Shown here in pieces: positions 22,865 to 29,961 of a DNA stretch of 30,630 nt. The position numbers were made by a program, and so were the translations under genes. Under the pieces are notes generated by a model that was not told where the DNA came from, searched no databases, and saw nothing but the letters and a program-made list of their open reading frames with translations. Position 1 is the first letter of the stretch. The number at the start of each line of letters is the position of its first letter. The stretch covers positions 1-30,630 of the IMG/VR virus record IMGVR_UViG_3300044846_000615, one strand, 5' to 3'. This DNA comes from a virus.

Positions 22865-24745
22865 GTGTCGGTAACAACATTTACCTTACCGTATTTTGGG
22901 ACACCTCCTTTCTATTCAGGTACGGCAGTATCTTCACTTGTTCCTAATGTTTTTCCTGTTGCTATTGATGGTCGCCCGTTTATGGTTGACCAAAAATCAG
23001 GGAAGTTTCAACGAGGTTACGAGCAACGTGTTCGTGATTCTACGGATGATTCCACTAGCCCTGGTGAGGGTGCTATTAACCCTGGTGGTTTGTGGAGGCG
23101 CGGTCAGGATTCTTGGCATAGTGGTGCGGGGCAAACCTATGCAGACATGAATGATTCTGCGCCGTTTAGGTTTTACAAATCTAAAGGTGTGAACCCTTGG
23201 GTTAAGGGGCAGTTGAGTTTGCATAACGCAACTAAAGTTTCGTTGTCTAATGCTTCTACTACACAGCACATGGTTGTTTGTGGAACCCGTGTTTATGTTG
23301 CGTTGGATGGCGACGTCAAATTCACTACCAATCCATATGCGGCTAGTCCTACATGGACTGCTGTTGTTGACACTGCTGGTGGTACCGCAGCACCTACAGG
23401 AACGGTTGCTGCTATGGCTACCGACGGTAATAAAGTTTATTTGGCTTACCCTGCTGATGGCATAAGACAAGTAATCCCTTCTGTTGACCCTGCTCTTATT
23501 TCAAATACTAAATTTGTTACTGGTTCTGAATCTTTCACCATGCTTGGGTTTGCTAAGAACTATATGTTTGGTGCGCACGACCACGACCTTCATTTGATTA
23601 GCGATACTGGTACTAAATCACTTGTTATTGAACCTGACGATACGGAGTTCCGTTTTGTTGGTGTAGCCACAGGACAAAACGCTGTGTACGCGGCAGGGTT
23701 CTCAGGGAAGAAATCCCTTATTTACAAAATCACTATTAAAGCAGACGGTACTTTGGATACGGGTGTGGTTGCTCTTGAACTGCCAACAGGTGAAGTGGTG
23801 ACAGCAATCAGTGGGTACCTTGGGTCAATTCTTGTTGGTACGAACAGGGGTGTCCGTTACTGTTCAACAGATGCCAATGCAAGTCTTATCGCAGGACAAC
23901 TAATTCCGACATCAGGTGCAGTACAAAAGTTTGCGTCAAATGACAGGTTTGCATATTTTACATGGACAAACTATGACGGAACATCGAGTGGATTGGGAGC
24001 GTTAGACCTGTCCGTGTTTATCGCACCTAATACCCCAGCGTTTGCTACGGACCTTATGCATACCTCTACCGCCGCTGTCAACAGTGTTGTTGTGTTTGAC
24101 GACCCAGTAACACCGTTCGCCACGAAACGTATGTTTGCATTGAGCGGGGTTGGTATCATCGTTGAAGACTCCGCTAACCTTGTTGCTTCAGGAGAAATAG
24201 AAACAGGGTCATGGCGTTGGGGAATTCCAGACCGCAAGTTCATCGCCAAAATAGACACACGTTCCACCTCTTTGGTTGGGTCTATCACTTCATACTTGAA
24301 AATTGATGATGGCGCATACGAAGCAGCAGGCACATGGGCTGAGGCTGGCGATACCGAAAACTCGTTTGACGGGTCAGATTCTAAAGCAATTGAAGCAAGT
24401 TTTAAGTTTGTGTTAGAAAGAAGCACTGCCACAACAGGACCAACCTTTACTCGTTGGATGGCTAGAGCCTACGCTGCCCCTTTCCGTTCGCAAGTTTTCT
24501 CTGTCCCTATTATCTTGCATAAGTCGGTAACGGTAAGAGGGAAAGAATACTATTTTGATGTTGACGAGGAGCAAACCTTTTTTGATGGGCTAATTGAATC
24601 CCCTCGGATTATTACCCTACAGATAGGTTCTTTCACGCATAATGTTATTCTTGAAGATATTGTCTGGCAGCCTGTAGATTCTTCGGGTAACAGTTGGGCA
24701 TTCGAGGGTACGCTTGTAGTAACCTTGCGGTCAGTCGAAAACTAG
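22865..24745 (+). CDS. Large tail protein, likely beta-propeller (nozzle or tail hub)
   Basis: This 626-aa protein is dominated by repeated beta strands with Gly/Asp turns (HMVVCGTRVYVALDGDVKFT, then ATDGNKVYLAYPADGIRQVI), which predicts a multi-bladed propeller in residues 120-400. The N-terminus has FGTPPFYSGTAVSSLVPNVF, and the C-terminal third is another beta domain (EYYFDVDEEQTFFDGLIESP). In short-tailed phages the nozzle is a protein of this size with such propeller-like folds, and in others similar genes encode tail hub parts. The start is a GTG four bases after the previous stop with GAAGGA just upstream. Codons are T/G-ending for much of the gene. Function is inferred from layout. 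Confidence 0.8.
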   Translation: MSVTTFTLPYFGTPPFYSGTAVSSLVPNVFPVAIDGRPFMVDQKSGKFQRGYEQRVRDSTDDSTSPGEGAINPGGLWRRGQDSWHSGAGQTYADMNDSAPFRFYKSKGVNPWVKGQLSLHNATKVSLSNASTTQHMVVCGTRVYVALDGDVKFTTNPYAASPTWTAVVDTAGGTAAPTGTVAAMATDGNKVYLAYPADGIRQVIPSVDPALISNTKFVTGSESFTMLGFAKNYMFGAHDHDLHLISDTGTKSLVIEPDDTEFRFVGVATGQNAVYAAGFSGKKSLIYKITIKADGTLDTGVVALELPTGEVVTAISGYLGSILVGTNRGVRYCSTDANASLIAGQLIPTSGAVQKFASNDRFAYFTWTNYDGTSSGLGALDLSVFIAPNTPAFATDLMHTSTAAVNSVVVFDDPVTPFATKRMFALSGVGIIVEDSANLVASGEIETGSWRWGIPDRKFIAKIDTRSTSLVGSITSYLKIDDGAYEAAGTWAEAGDTENSFDGSDSKAIEASFKFVLERSTATTGPTFTRWMARAYAAPFRSQVFSVPIILHKSVTVRGKEYYFDVDEEQTFFDGLIESPRIITLQIGSFTHNVILEDIVWQPVDSSGNSWAFEGTLVVTLRSVEN

Positions 24746-24752
24746 GAGTTTT

Positions 24753-25925
24753 ATGGCAGTTAATGGTAAAAGCAGAAGGTCATATCGAGGTGCGCCTGTA
24801 TCCAACACGCTTAAGGTAACCCTTAACGCAAACGCAACCACCATCACACTGACTGCTCCAATGTCTGGTTTCTCTACCGATGCTGAACCTTTCTTTGTTG
24901 TGGTTGACCCTGGTACTGCTAAGGAAGAAAAGATTTGTGTTAAATACGCCACCACCGATACTCTTACTGTTGTAGACCCTGCTGTTACTTCTACATGGGG
25001 TTCATCTGTTAATGGTCGTGGTGCTGATGGCACTACTGACCGTGAACATTTACAGGGTGCTGTTATTTATCCTGTGTTTACGGCGTTAGAAGCAAATCAG
25101 TCTAACGAGTTGGTATCTAAATACGCTAACGCTGGGTCTGTTGTGTATCAGGGTTCGGGAACGCCAGGTACTTTTACTGAACTTGTTGTTGGTACGGCTG
25201 CTCAAGTGTTGAAAGTAAACTCTGGTGCTACAGCCCCTGAATGGGGTCAGGTTACTGCTGAGGGTATTGCTACTGGTGCTGTGACTTCAGCCAAAATTCT
25301 TGATGCAACTATTGTGCAGGGTGATTTGGCTTTGACGTTGTTGAAGGTTCTTTGTCCTGTTGGAACTATTAGTGCTTATGCTGGTGCGACTGCTCCTACG
25401 GGATGGTTGTTGTGCGATGGTACTGCCACTACAGGTTATACGGAACTGATTGCTTTGGTTGGGGCTACAACCCCGAACATGAAAGGCAAAGTTGTTGTTG
25501 GACTGAACTCTGTTGAAACAGAGTTTGACACTTTGTTTGAAACTGGTGGTGCAAAAACTGTTACTTTGACTTCAGCGGAATCTGGTGTCCCTGCCCACTC
25601 CCATACGAATACGGCAACGTTTACTGGCAACTCAGGGACAACTAGCAGTAAAAATCTTGAACACAACCACTCATACAGCAGTGACCAGTTTTTTTCCATA
25701 GGCGTTTTCAATGCGGCAGACCTTCCTGGTGACATTTATCAGGCTTCTGGTTCAGCCAACACAGGGGGAATGTCTACCAACGTAACCCATGACCATAGTT
25801 TTACTCCATCAGGCACAGTGACAGTGACCAACGTACCCAACACCGCAGCAAATGCAGCCTCAGCGCACACGAACTTGCAGCCGTACATAACCCTTAACTA
25901 CATCATTAAACACGACTACGTTTAG
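24753..25925 (+). CDS. Tail-collar fibre protein with HxH motifs
   Basis: This 390-aa protein has an N-terminal attachment domain (residues 1-115: RRSYRGAPVSNTLKVTLNAN, GRGADGTTDREHLQGAVIYP). A linker follows, then a tail collar domain from about residue 202 (PVGTISAYAGATAPTGWLLC to NMKGKVVVGL). After the collar come HSH (H282/H284), HNH and HDH motifs. In short tail fibres such His pairs often bind metal ions that hold the trimer together. It closes with LQPYITLNYIIKHDYV. It has the same collar end as the gene at 16340, so the phage encodes two collar fibres. AGGAG at 24744-24748 marks the ATG. Confidence 0.9.
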   Translation: MAVNGKSRRSYRGAPVSNTLKVTLNANATTITLTAPMSGFSTDAEPFFVVVDPGTAKEEKICVKYATTDTLTVVDPAVTSTWGSSVNGRGADGTTDREHLQGAVIYPVFTALEANQSNELVSKYANAGSVVYQGSGTPGTFTELVVGTAAQVLKVNSGATAPEWGQVTAEGIATGAVTSAKILDATIVQGDLALTLLKVLCPVGTISAYAGATAPTGWLLCDGTATTGYTELIALVGATTPNMKGKVVVGLNSVETEFDTLFETGGAKTVTLTSAESGVPAHSHTNTATFTGNSGTTSSKNLEHNHSYSSDQFFSIGVFNAADLPGDIYQASGSANTGGMSTNVTHDHSFTPSGTVTVTNVPNTAANAASAHTNLQPYITLNYIIKHDYV

Positions 25926-25927
25926 AG

Positions 25928-27214
25928 ATGCGGTCTAGCCGTTGGCTGATATTTGCGCCTCTCGCAGTATTCGCTTTATTTCCACCAGCCGCTAAAGCCG
26001 ATGTTCTCGGCAACTGGACATACAGTCAGTCACAAGATTGTGGTGGCTCAATAGAGGTAGTTGACAACATCATCACTTTGCATGGTCCTGACTTGAACGG
26101 TTGTAGTGGTGGGGCGCATTGGGTGCAAATTGAAACGGTTGTGCCTGCTGATGTGAACACAGTTGACTTTGATTGGTCGTATCAAACCAATGATGGTTGG
26201 GTGTATGACCCGCCACAGTACGGCATCAACGGCGTATACACATTGATTACACAAGTCAACACTTCGTCAGGAACTATGTCTATACCTGTGGTTGAAGGCG
26301 ACATTTTTACGTTCCGTCAATACTCGATAGATACCTGTTGCCAGCCTGGTCATTTGTCTATTGCTAATCTTTCTTTATGGGACACCACAACAACATCCAC
26401 GACTACAACGACGACCACTTCTACTATTGCACCCTCTACGACTGTGCTTGTGGTAGAAGAATCGACTACTACGATACTTCAAACAACGACCACACTGCCA
26501 CCAGACACGACAGTGCCAGAGGCGACAACAACGACGGTGGTGGAAGCGTCAATAACAACGGTTGAAGCGTCAACAACAACGGTTCTTGAACCTTTAACAA
26601 CAGTTCTGGAAACGACAACGGTTCCCGACACCACCATCCCCGACACCACCGTTCCTGATACCACGGTGCCTGACACCCTGCCACCAGACACCCTGCCAGA
26701 CGCACCAGAAACGCCTGAGACGCTCCCAATAGATGTAACCGAGGAAATACCAGCCGAACTAGTAGAAGCCCTCCTAGACGCTGTGGACAGTGGCGAACCA
26801 CTCACCGAAGAACAATTCGACACAGCCATAGAAGCACTCGGCGACCTCAACGAAGAAGAAGCCGTAGCCCTAATCGAGCAACTCCTTGACACCGAAGTAA
26901 CAGCCGACCAAGCCGAAGAACTCGCCACCAACCCTGACGTGTTGGCTGTCATCACCGAAGAACAAGCCACAGAAATCTTTGAAACCATTGAAGTAGAACA
27001 ACTAGACGACACCCAAATAGCCGAACTCACAGCCGCAATCCAAGACGCACCCCTCGCCGTACAAGAAGCCTTTGAAGCGACCATCGACATCTTCGGCGGA
27101 TTTGACGACTATGTGCCAACAGGTTCCAACATCCCTGTAGGAGAACGACGAACCCTCATCGCCATCGCAGCGGGGGCAACCCTCACAGCGGCATCAACTA
27201 GAATAAGACGATAA
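25928..27214 (+). CDS. Secreted Thr-rich surface protein with helical C-terminal domain
   Basis: This 428-aa protein begins with a signal peptide (RSSR, then WLIFAPLAVFALF, cleavage likely after A24). Residues 25-151 are a Cys-containing beta domain. Residues 152-265 are a mucin-like Thr/Pro/Glu linker (TTTTSTTTTTTTS and VPDTT repeats). Residues 268-395 form acidic helical repeats (EEQFDTAIEALGDLNEEEAV). The end has GSNIPVGERRTLIAIAAGAT, which may be a membrane anchor. The Thr linker is like those of surface proteins of Acidimicrobiia. A signal peptide is unusual in a phage structural region. The gene lies between the collar fibre and the holin/endolysin genes, so a role at the cell envelope (exclusion, adhesion or lysis) is possible. 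Codons swing to A/C-ending near 26,720. Confidence 0.85.
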   Translation: MRSSRWLIFAPLAVFALFPPAAKADVLGNWTYSQSQDCGGSIEVVDNIITLHGPDLNGCSGGAHWVQIETVVPADVNTVDFDWSYQTNDGWVYDPPQYGINGVYTLITQVNTSSGTMSIPVVEGDIFTFRQYSIDTCCQPGHLSIANLSLWDTTTTSTTTTTTTSTIAPSTTVLVVEESTTTILQTTTTLPPDTTVPEATTTTVVEASITTVEASTTTVLEPLTTVLETTTVPDTTIPDTTVPDTTVPDTLPPDTLPDAPETPETLPIDVTEEIPAELVEALLDAVDSGEPLTEEQFDTAIEALGDLNEEEAVALIEQLLDTEVTADQAEELATNPDVLAVITEEQATEIFETIEVEQLDDTQIAELTAAIQDAPLAVQEAFEATIDIFGGFDDYVPTGSNIPVGERRTLIAIAAGATLTAASTRIRR

Positions 27215-27381
27215 TGAAACGCCTCTCCAACCTCATCAAAGACAACGCCTGGACATACGCAGGCACAGGACTAGTCCTCATCACCCTGTCAGGTCCTACC
27301 TTAAGACAGGCTATATGGGTGGTTGGTGTATCATTAGTTTTACACGCAGCATTAACTCTCAGCACAAAGGAATCAGAATGA
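27214..27381 (+). CDS. Small two-helix membrane protein, possible holin
   Basis: This 55-aa protein begins MKRLSNLIKDNAWTYAGTGL and has two hydrophobic stretches (WTYAGTGLVLITLSG at 13-27; AIWVVGVSLVLHAALTL at 34-50) separated by a short polar TLRQ turn. The start overlaps the secreted-protein stop by one base. The end overlaps the next gene by four bases (ATGA). Size, two membrane segments, basic start and position just upstream of the endolysin fit a holin or a holin partner. Which of the two small membrane genes is the holin cannot be decided from sequence alone. Confidence 0.75.
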   Translation: MKRLSNLIKDNAWTYAGTGLVLITLSGPTLRQAIWVVGVSLVLHAALTLSTKESE

Positions 27382-27614
27382 AGAAAGCACAAGACATCGC
27401 AGGTCGTATCGTGGCAGTGTTCCTGTCCTCAGCGCTGGCAATCGTAGGCGGCAGTGCCGTTATTGCCCCCGAGTTGGAAATTTGGAAGTCGGCGGTTTTA
27501 GCAGGCTTTGCCGCTACTGCGACAGTCATCCAGAAACTTGCTCAGTCATCGCTTGATGGCAAACTCACTATGGAAGAAATCAACAGTGCGTTCGGCGCAA
27601 AAGCCGAAAAGTAA
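27378..27614 (+). CDS. Putative holin, 78 aa, two membrane segments
   Basis: The ATG at 27378, after a good AAAGGAA, gives MKKAQDIAGRIVAVFLSSAL. A first membrane helix spans residues 10-28 and a second, with ELEIWKSAVLAGFAATATVI, spans about 36-52. The C-terminus is short and charged (DGKLTMEEINSAFGAKAEK). This arrangement of two helices and a DGKLT-EEI tail is recurrent in actinobacterial phages directly before endolysin genes. Holins form membrane lesions that release or activate the endolysin at lysis. A longer upstream start (27315) would run inside the previous gene and is unlikely. Confidence 0.8.
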   Translation: MKKAQDIAGRIVAVFLSSALAIVGGSAVIAPELEIWKSAVLAGFAATATVIQKLAQSSLDGKLTMEEINSAFGAKAEK

Positions 27615-27618
27615 ACCT

Positions 27619-28146
27619 GTGGCGTACCCTGTTGTACCCGTAAAACTTTGCGACCATCTAAAGACTGCGGTTGCAGGCAAACTTACTGCTGACCAGTTAC
27701 GCAAAACTGTTGGTGGCACGTTGCATCATTGTGCTGCTGACGCATGGGAAGCGATGGTTGATGCCGCATCTAAGGCTGGTATCAAACTGACACCGACATC
27801 AGCAGGCGACACATATCGCACACTCGAATCCCAAACCAAAGCGTTCTTCCAACGGTACCAACTGGAACCAACAGGCAACCCTGACACACGCACCTTCGAA
27901 GGTAAGAAGTGGTATCTGAAAAAAGGTATGGCATGTTTGGCAACACCAGGCAAATCGCAGCATAACCTCGGGATTGCCGTTGATGTGGCTACAGCATCAG
28001 GACCTAGACTTGCATGGATGCTAGCCAATGAACATCTATTCGGCTTCTCACATGAAGTTCAGTCGGAGCCGTGGCACATACGCTACACCCAAGGAAACCA
28101 AGTTCCGCCTGCGGTTGCAGCCTTCGTTGCTGCGAAAGCCGTATGA
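27619..28146 (+). CDS. Endolysin, M15-type D-Ala-D-Ala carboxypeptidase
   Basis: This protein should cleave peptide bonds in peptidoglycan stem peptides or cross-links. From a GTG start (175 aa) it has the zinc ligands of the VanY/M15 family: H115 and D122 in SQHNLGIAVD, with E150 and H153 in EPWHIRY. About 80 residues before the catalytic core are a separate helical segment (KLCDHLKTAVAGKLTADQLR) that may bind cell wall. The GTG at 27619 is favoured because it gives MAYPVVPVKLCDH and begins after the holin stop; the longer frame from 27508 overlaps the holin gene. The ribosome site is weak. Its place among small membrane proteins supports a lysis role. Confidence 0.9.
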   Translation: MAYPVVPVKLCDHLKTAVAGKLTADQLRKTVGGTLHHCAADAWEAMVDAASKAGIKLTPTSAGDTYRTLESQTKAFFQRYQLEPTGNPDTRTFEGKKWYLKKGMACLATPGKSQHNLGIAVDVATASGPRLAWMLANEHLFGFSHEVQSEPWHIRYTQGNQVPPAVAAFVAAKAV

Positions 28147-28147
28147 C

Positions 28148-28366
28148 ATGGATGCTGGTTGGGCTAGTGTTCTCGCTGCTGCTGTTGCTGGTACTTTCGG
28201 TCTGCTAACAGTTCTTGTTGCTAGGTTCGCTAAAGAAAACCGTGCCGACCACGCTGTAGTTCAAGGGATTTTGAGGGGCATGCACAAAACGATTTACCGT
28301 ACTGAGGACAAGATAGATGTTGTTGCAAACAAACTTTCGGAGCATGTAGAAAACCACAAAAAGTAA
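28148..28366 (+). CDS. Small membrane protein with coiled-coil tail
   Basis: This 72-aa protein has a single N-terminal membrane helix (GWASVLAAAVAGTFGLLTVLVARF) and a polar, probably coiled-coil rest (TEDKIDVVANKLSEHVENHKK). It starts two bases after the endolysin stop. Such one-helix proteins occur at the end of lysis cassettes as holin partners or as spanin-like proteins. Because the presumed host has one membrane, a holin-accessory role (XhlA-like layout) is more likely than a spanin. A longer reading from 28028 would overlap the endolysin gene and lacks family likeness. Confidence 0.8.
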   Translation: MDAGWASVLAAAVAGTFGLLTVLVARFAKENRADHAVVQGILRGMHKTIYRTEDKIDVVANKLSEHVENHKK

Positions 28367-28389
28367 CCGAATAACAGTTGCAGGTTCGG
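28367..28389. repeat. Inverted repeat CCGAA-TTCGG before a small gene
   Basis: CCGAA (28367-28371) and TTCGG (28385-28389) are separated by 13 bases, directly after the stop of the small membrane protein. It could be a weak terminator stem or an operator, but no T-run follows. A -10-like TATATT begins two bases after it. Confidence 0.4.
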
Positions 28390-28390
28390 C

Positions 28391-28396
28391 TATATT
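28391..28396 (+). promoter_or_regulatory. Possible -10 element
   Basis: TATATT lies ten bases before the ATG of the next small gene in a 40-base gap with no Shine-Dalgarno sequence. No -35 box is present. A very short leader is suggested, as for the first gene of the window. The call is weak. Confidence 0.28.
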
Positions 28397-28406
28397 TGCT
28401 GGTCCC

Positions 28407-28565
28407 ATGACACGCGAAACGTTATACACAATCCGCAAATTCCTTGTAACAGCAAGGGTTTCCCGCCCTGAAGAAGACGAATTCTTTACCGCACTCAGAG
28501 CGTTAGACCGTCTCATAGTTGAGGACGCTAAAACTCTCCAGATGGCTGGAAGTTCACTAGACTAA
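28407..28565 (+). CDS. Small helical protein, 52 aa
   Basis: The protein reads MTRETLYTIRKFLVTARVSR, then PEEDEFFTALRALDRLIVED and a short KTLQMAGSSLD tail. It is helical and amphipathic with no Cys or membrane segment. I recognise no family. It is the first of three small genes placed between the lysis unit and the recombination operon and is preceded by a possible promoter. The codon choices and the tidy spacing to the next gene (four bases) support its being real. Confidence 0.62.
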   Translation: MTRETLYTIRKFLVTARVSRPEEDEFFTALRALDRLIVEDAKTLQMAGSSLD

Positions 28566-28569
28566 ACCT

Positions 28570-28695
28570 ATGTCCCAACAAGACTGGCTGACCTGCCCCG
28601 ACTGCAACATCAGTTGGTTGTATGCCGAAGGCAAGTACTGTGCGATTTGTAAAGAACGAGGGGAACATGACACCGAACCCACTTACGAAGACTGA
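28570..28695 (+). CDS. Zinc-ribbon microprotein, 41 aa
   Basis: MSQQDWLTCPDCNISWLYAE is followed by GKYCAICKERGEHDTE, giving two CxxC knuckles (C9/C12 and C24/C27), the spacing of a small zinc ribbon. The tail is acidic. Such proteins may bind nucleic acid or a polymerase subunit, but the sequence alone does not say which. The next gene starts inside its last 29 bases, so the two are probably translated together. Confidence 0.7.
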   Translation: MSQQDWLTCPDCNISWLYAEGKYCAICKERGEHDTEPTYED

Positions 28696-28939
28696 ACCAC
28701 CAATGGTGTTAGTCCACTGGGCTGACACACATCTTTCCGATGGTGGCTGGCTCGACATGGACGAGTACGAAGATGACGGTGAATGTATTGTTGCAAGTTT
28801 GGGTTTCATGGTTGCTGTTGGCGATGCAGGTTCGAAGAAAGACCACGTGAATTTGTGGCAGACGTTATGTAAGGGTGAAGGTATCCACGCAATCCATATT
28901 CCTGCTGGGATGGTGCGGTCAATAAAAATCTTGGGATAG
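28667..28939 (+). CDS. Small conserved phage protein (VHW..THLSDGGW type)
   Basis: The ATG at 28667 follows GAGGGG a few bases upstream and gives 90 aa. An earlier ATG at 28622 lies within the previous gene and has no ribosome site. The protein has VLVHWADTHLSDGGWLDMDE, then a hydrophobic CIVASLGFMVAVGDAG and the end HAIHIPAGMVRSIKILG. A protein of this layout is common in phage genomes near DNA-metabolism genes, but I cannot name its function. It ends three bases before the -35 box of the recombination promoter. Confidence 0.78.
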   Translation: MTPNPLTKTEPPMVLVHWADTHLSDGGWLDMDEYEDDGECIVASLGFMVAVGDAGSKKDHVNLWQTLCKGEGIHAIHIPAGMVRSIKILG

Positions 28940-28942
28940 TCC

Positions 28943-28971
28943 TTGACATAGGTATCACACCCGTGTATGGT
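28943..28971 (+). promoter_or_regulatory. Consensus promoter of the recombination operon
   Basis: TTGACA at 28943-28948 and TATGGT at 28966-28971 are separated by exactly 17 bases, the best promoter in the window. Transcription would start near 28978. The leader of about 27 bases carries the AAAGGGAAA ribosome site of the exonuclease gene. Confidence 0.7.
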
Positions 28972-28976
28972 GATAC
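28952..28976. promoter_or_regulatory. Inverted-repeat operator over the recombination promoter
   Basis: GTATCAC (28952-28958) and GTGATAC (28970-28976) are perfect seven-base arms separated by 11 bases. The repeat covers most of the spacer and the -10 box, so a bound dimer would block RNA polymerase. No repressor gene is visible in the window. Confidence 0.58.
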
Positions 28977-29004
28977 ATGAAGGAACCACTATGAAAGGGA
29001 AATC

Positions 29005-29961
29005 ATGCAAATCACACGTCATCGTGTAACAAAACCAACCCACGGCGAGCAAGACTGGTTAGACATACGCTTCTGGGATAATCAGAAACGTAAACGAGTA
29101 TCAGCGTCAGCAGTAGCCGCAATCTACGGGCTACATCCGTTTGTGCCAGCAGACAAATATGCTGCGGAACTGTTAGGTGATATTCCCCCTGCACCTATCC
29201 CTCCGAACCCTGCAATGGAACGCGGTAACCGTTTGGAACCGTTCGTATTGGAATGGGCTAGAGATAAAACAGGTATTGATTACATCACCCCTGAAGAAAT
29301 GTTTGTTGCTGAAACAGATGACGGTGCAAGGATGATTTCTACTTTGGATGGATTCTTTGAATCTGATACCGAACGTAAGGTGTTGGAAATCAAAACGATG
29401 AACCGTGAATGGCAAGGCGAACTACCTGACTACTGGCGTATTCAAGGCATCCAGCAAGCCATCTGTTCTGACGTAAGACAAATTACGTGGGCTGTGTTTG
29501 ACTCAACAATGGTGCTTCATATCCATGAGCAAATCATCAGCGATGGTGAGGTTGAAGAACACTGTGAGAAGGTTGCCAAATGGTTGACCTCAATTGATTT
29601 GGGTATGACCCCAGAAGGAGTCCATTGGTCTTATGAAACTATTACCGCTCGTTACCAGAAGCCTGCACCTACGTCTATTGAACTTCCGTCTACGGCTAAA
29701 GAGTTGGTTACACAACTGAAGCATGTGAAGTCGGAACTTAAAGCGTACGGTGAAATTGAGGACAGGTTGAAAGCAGAACTGTGCGATTTGATTGGACCGA
29801 ACGAGGTTGCTACTGTCGATGGAACAATCGTTGCAACATGGAAGGGCAAGTCATGGGCATCGTTAGACATTAAATCGTTGAAGATGAATGAGCCTGCTCT
29901 TACAGAAAAATATAGTAAGCAAGTAACCAACAGAACACTTCTCTTGAAAGGGGAAAGATAA
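29005..29961 (+). CDS. YqaJ-family viral recombinase exonuclease
   Basis: This 318-aa protein is a lambda-exonuclease-like nuclease that trims double-stranded ends to give single strands for annealing. The YqaJ pattern is clear: SASAVAAIYGLHPFVPADKY near 33-52, a GNRLEP with E78, LDGF with D115, LEIK with E128 and K130, and the IQGIQQA motif with Q147. These fit the PD-(D/E)XK active site. The last 100 residues contain a Lys/Glu-rich helix and an added domain. The ATG at 29005 follows AAAGGGAAA. It forms an operon with the annealing protein, whose start overlaps its stop by one base, the usual exonuclease/annealase pairing. Confidence 0.92.
   Translation: MQITRHRVTKPTHGEQDWLDIRFWDNQKRKRVSASAVAAIYGLHPFVPADKYAAELLGDIPPAPIPPNPAMERGNRLEPFVLEWARDKTGIDYITPEEMFVAETDDGARMISTLDGFFESDTERKVLEIKTMNREWQGELPDYWRIQGIQQAICSDVRQITWAVFDSTMVLHIHEQIISDGEVEEHCEKVAKWLTSIDLGMTPEGVHWSYETITARYQKPAPTSIELPSTAKELVTQLKHVKSELKAYGEIEDRLKAELCDLIGPNEVATVDGTIVATWKGKSWASLDIKSLKMNEPALTEKYSKQVTNRTLLLKGER

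Noticed and set aside
26479-27090. Long reverse-strand ORF of 203 codons
   Set aside because: A Ser/Val-rich shadow of the Thr-rich and acidic repeat region of the secreted protein; it is explained by the repeated codons on the other strand.
28977-28994. Five-codon ORF (ATG AAG GAA CCA CTA TGA) at the expected start of the recombination transcript
   Set aside because: Short ORFs of this size arise by chance. A leaderless regulatory peptide is possible but nothing else supports it.
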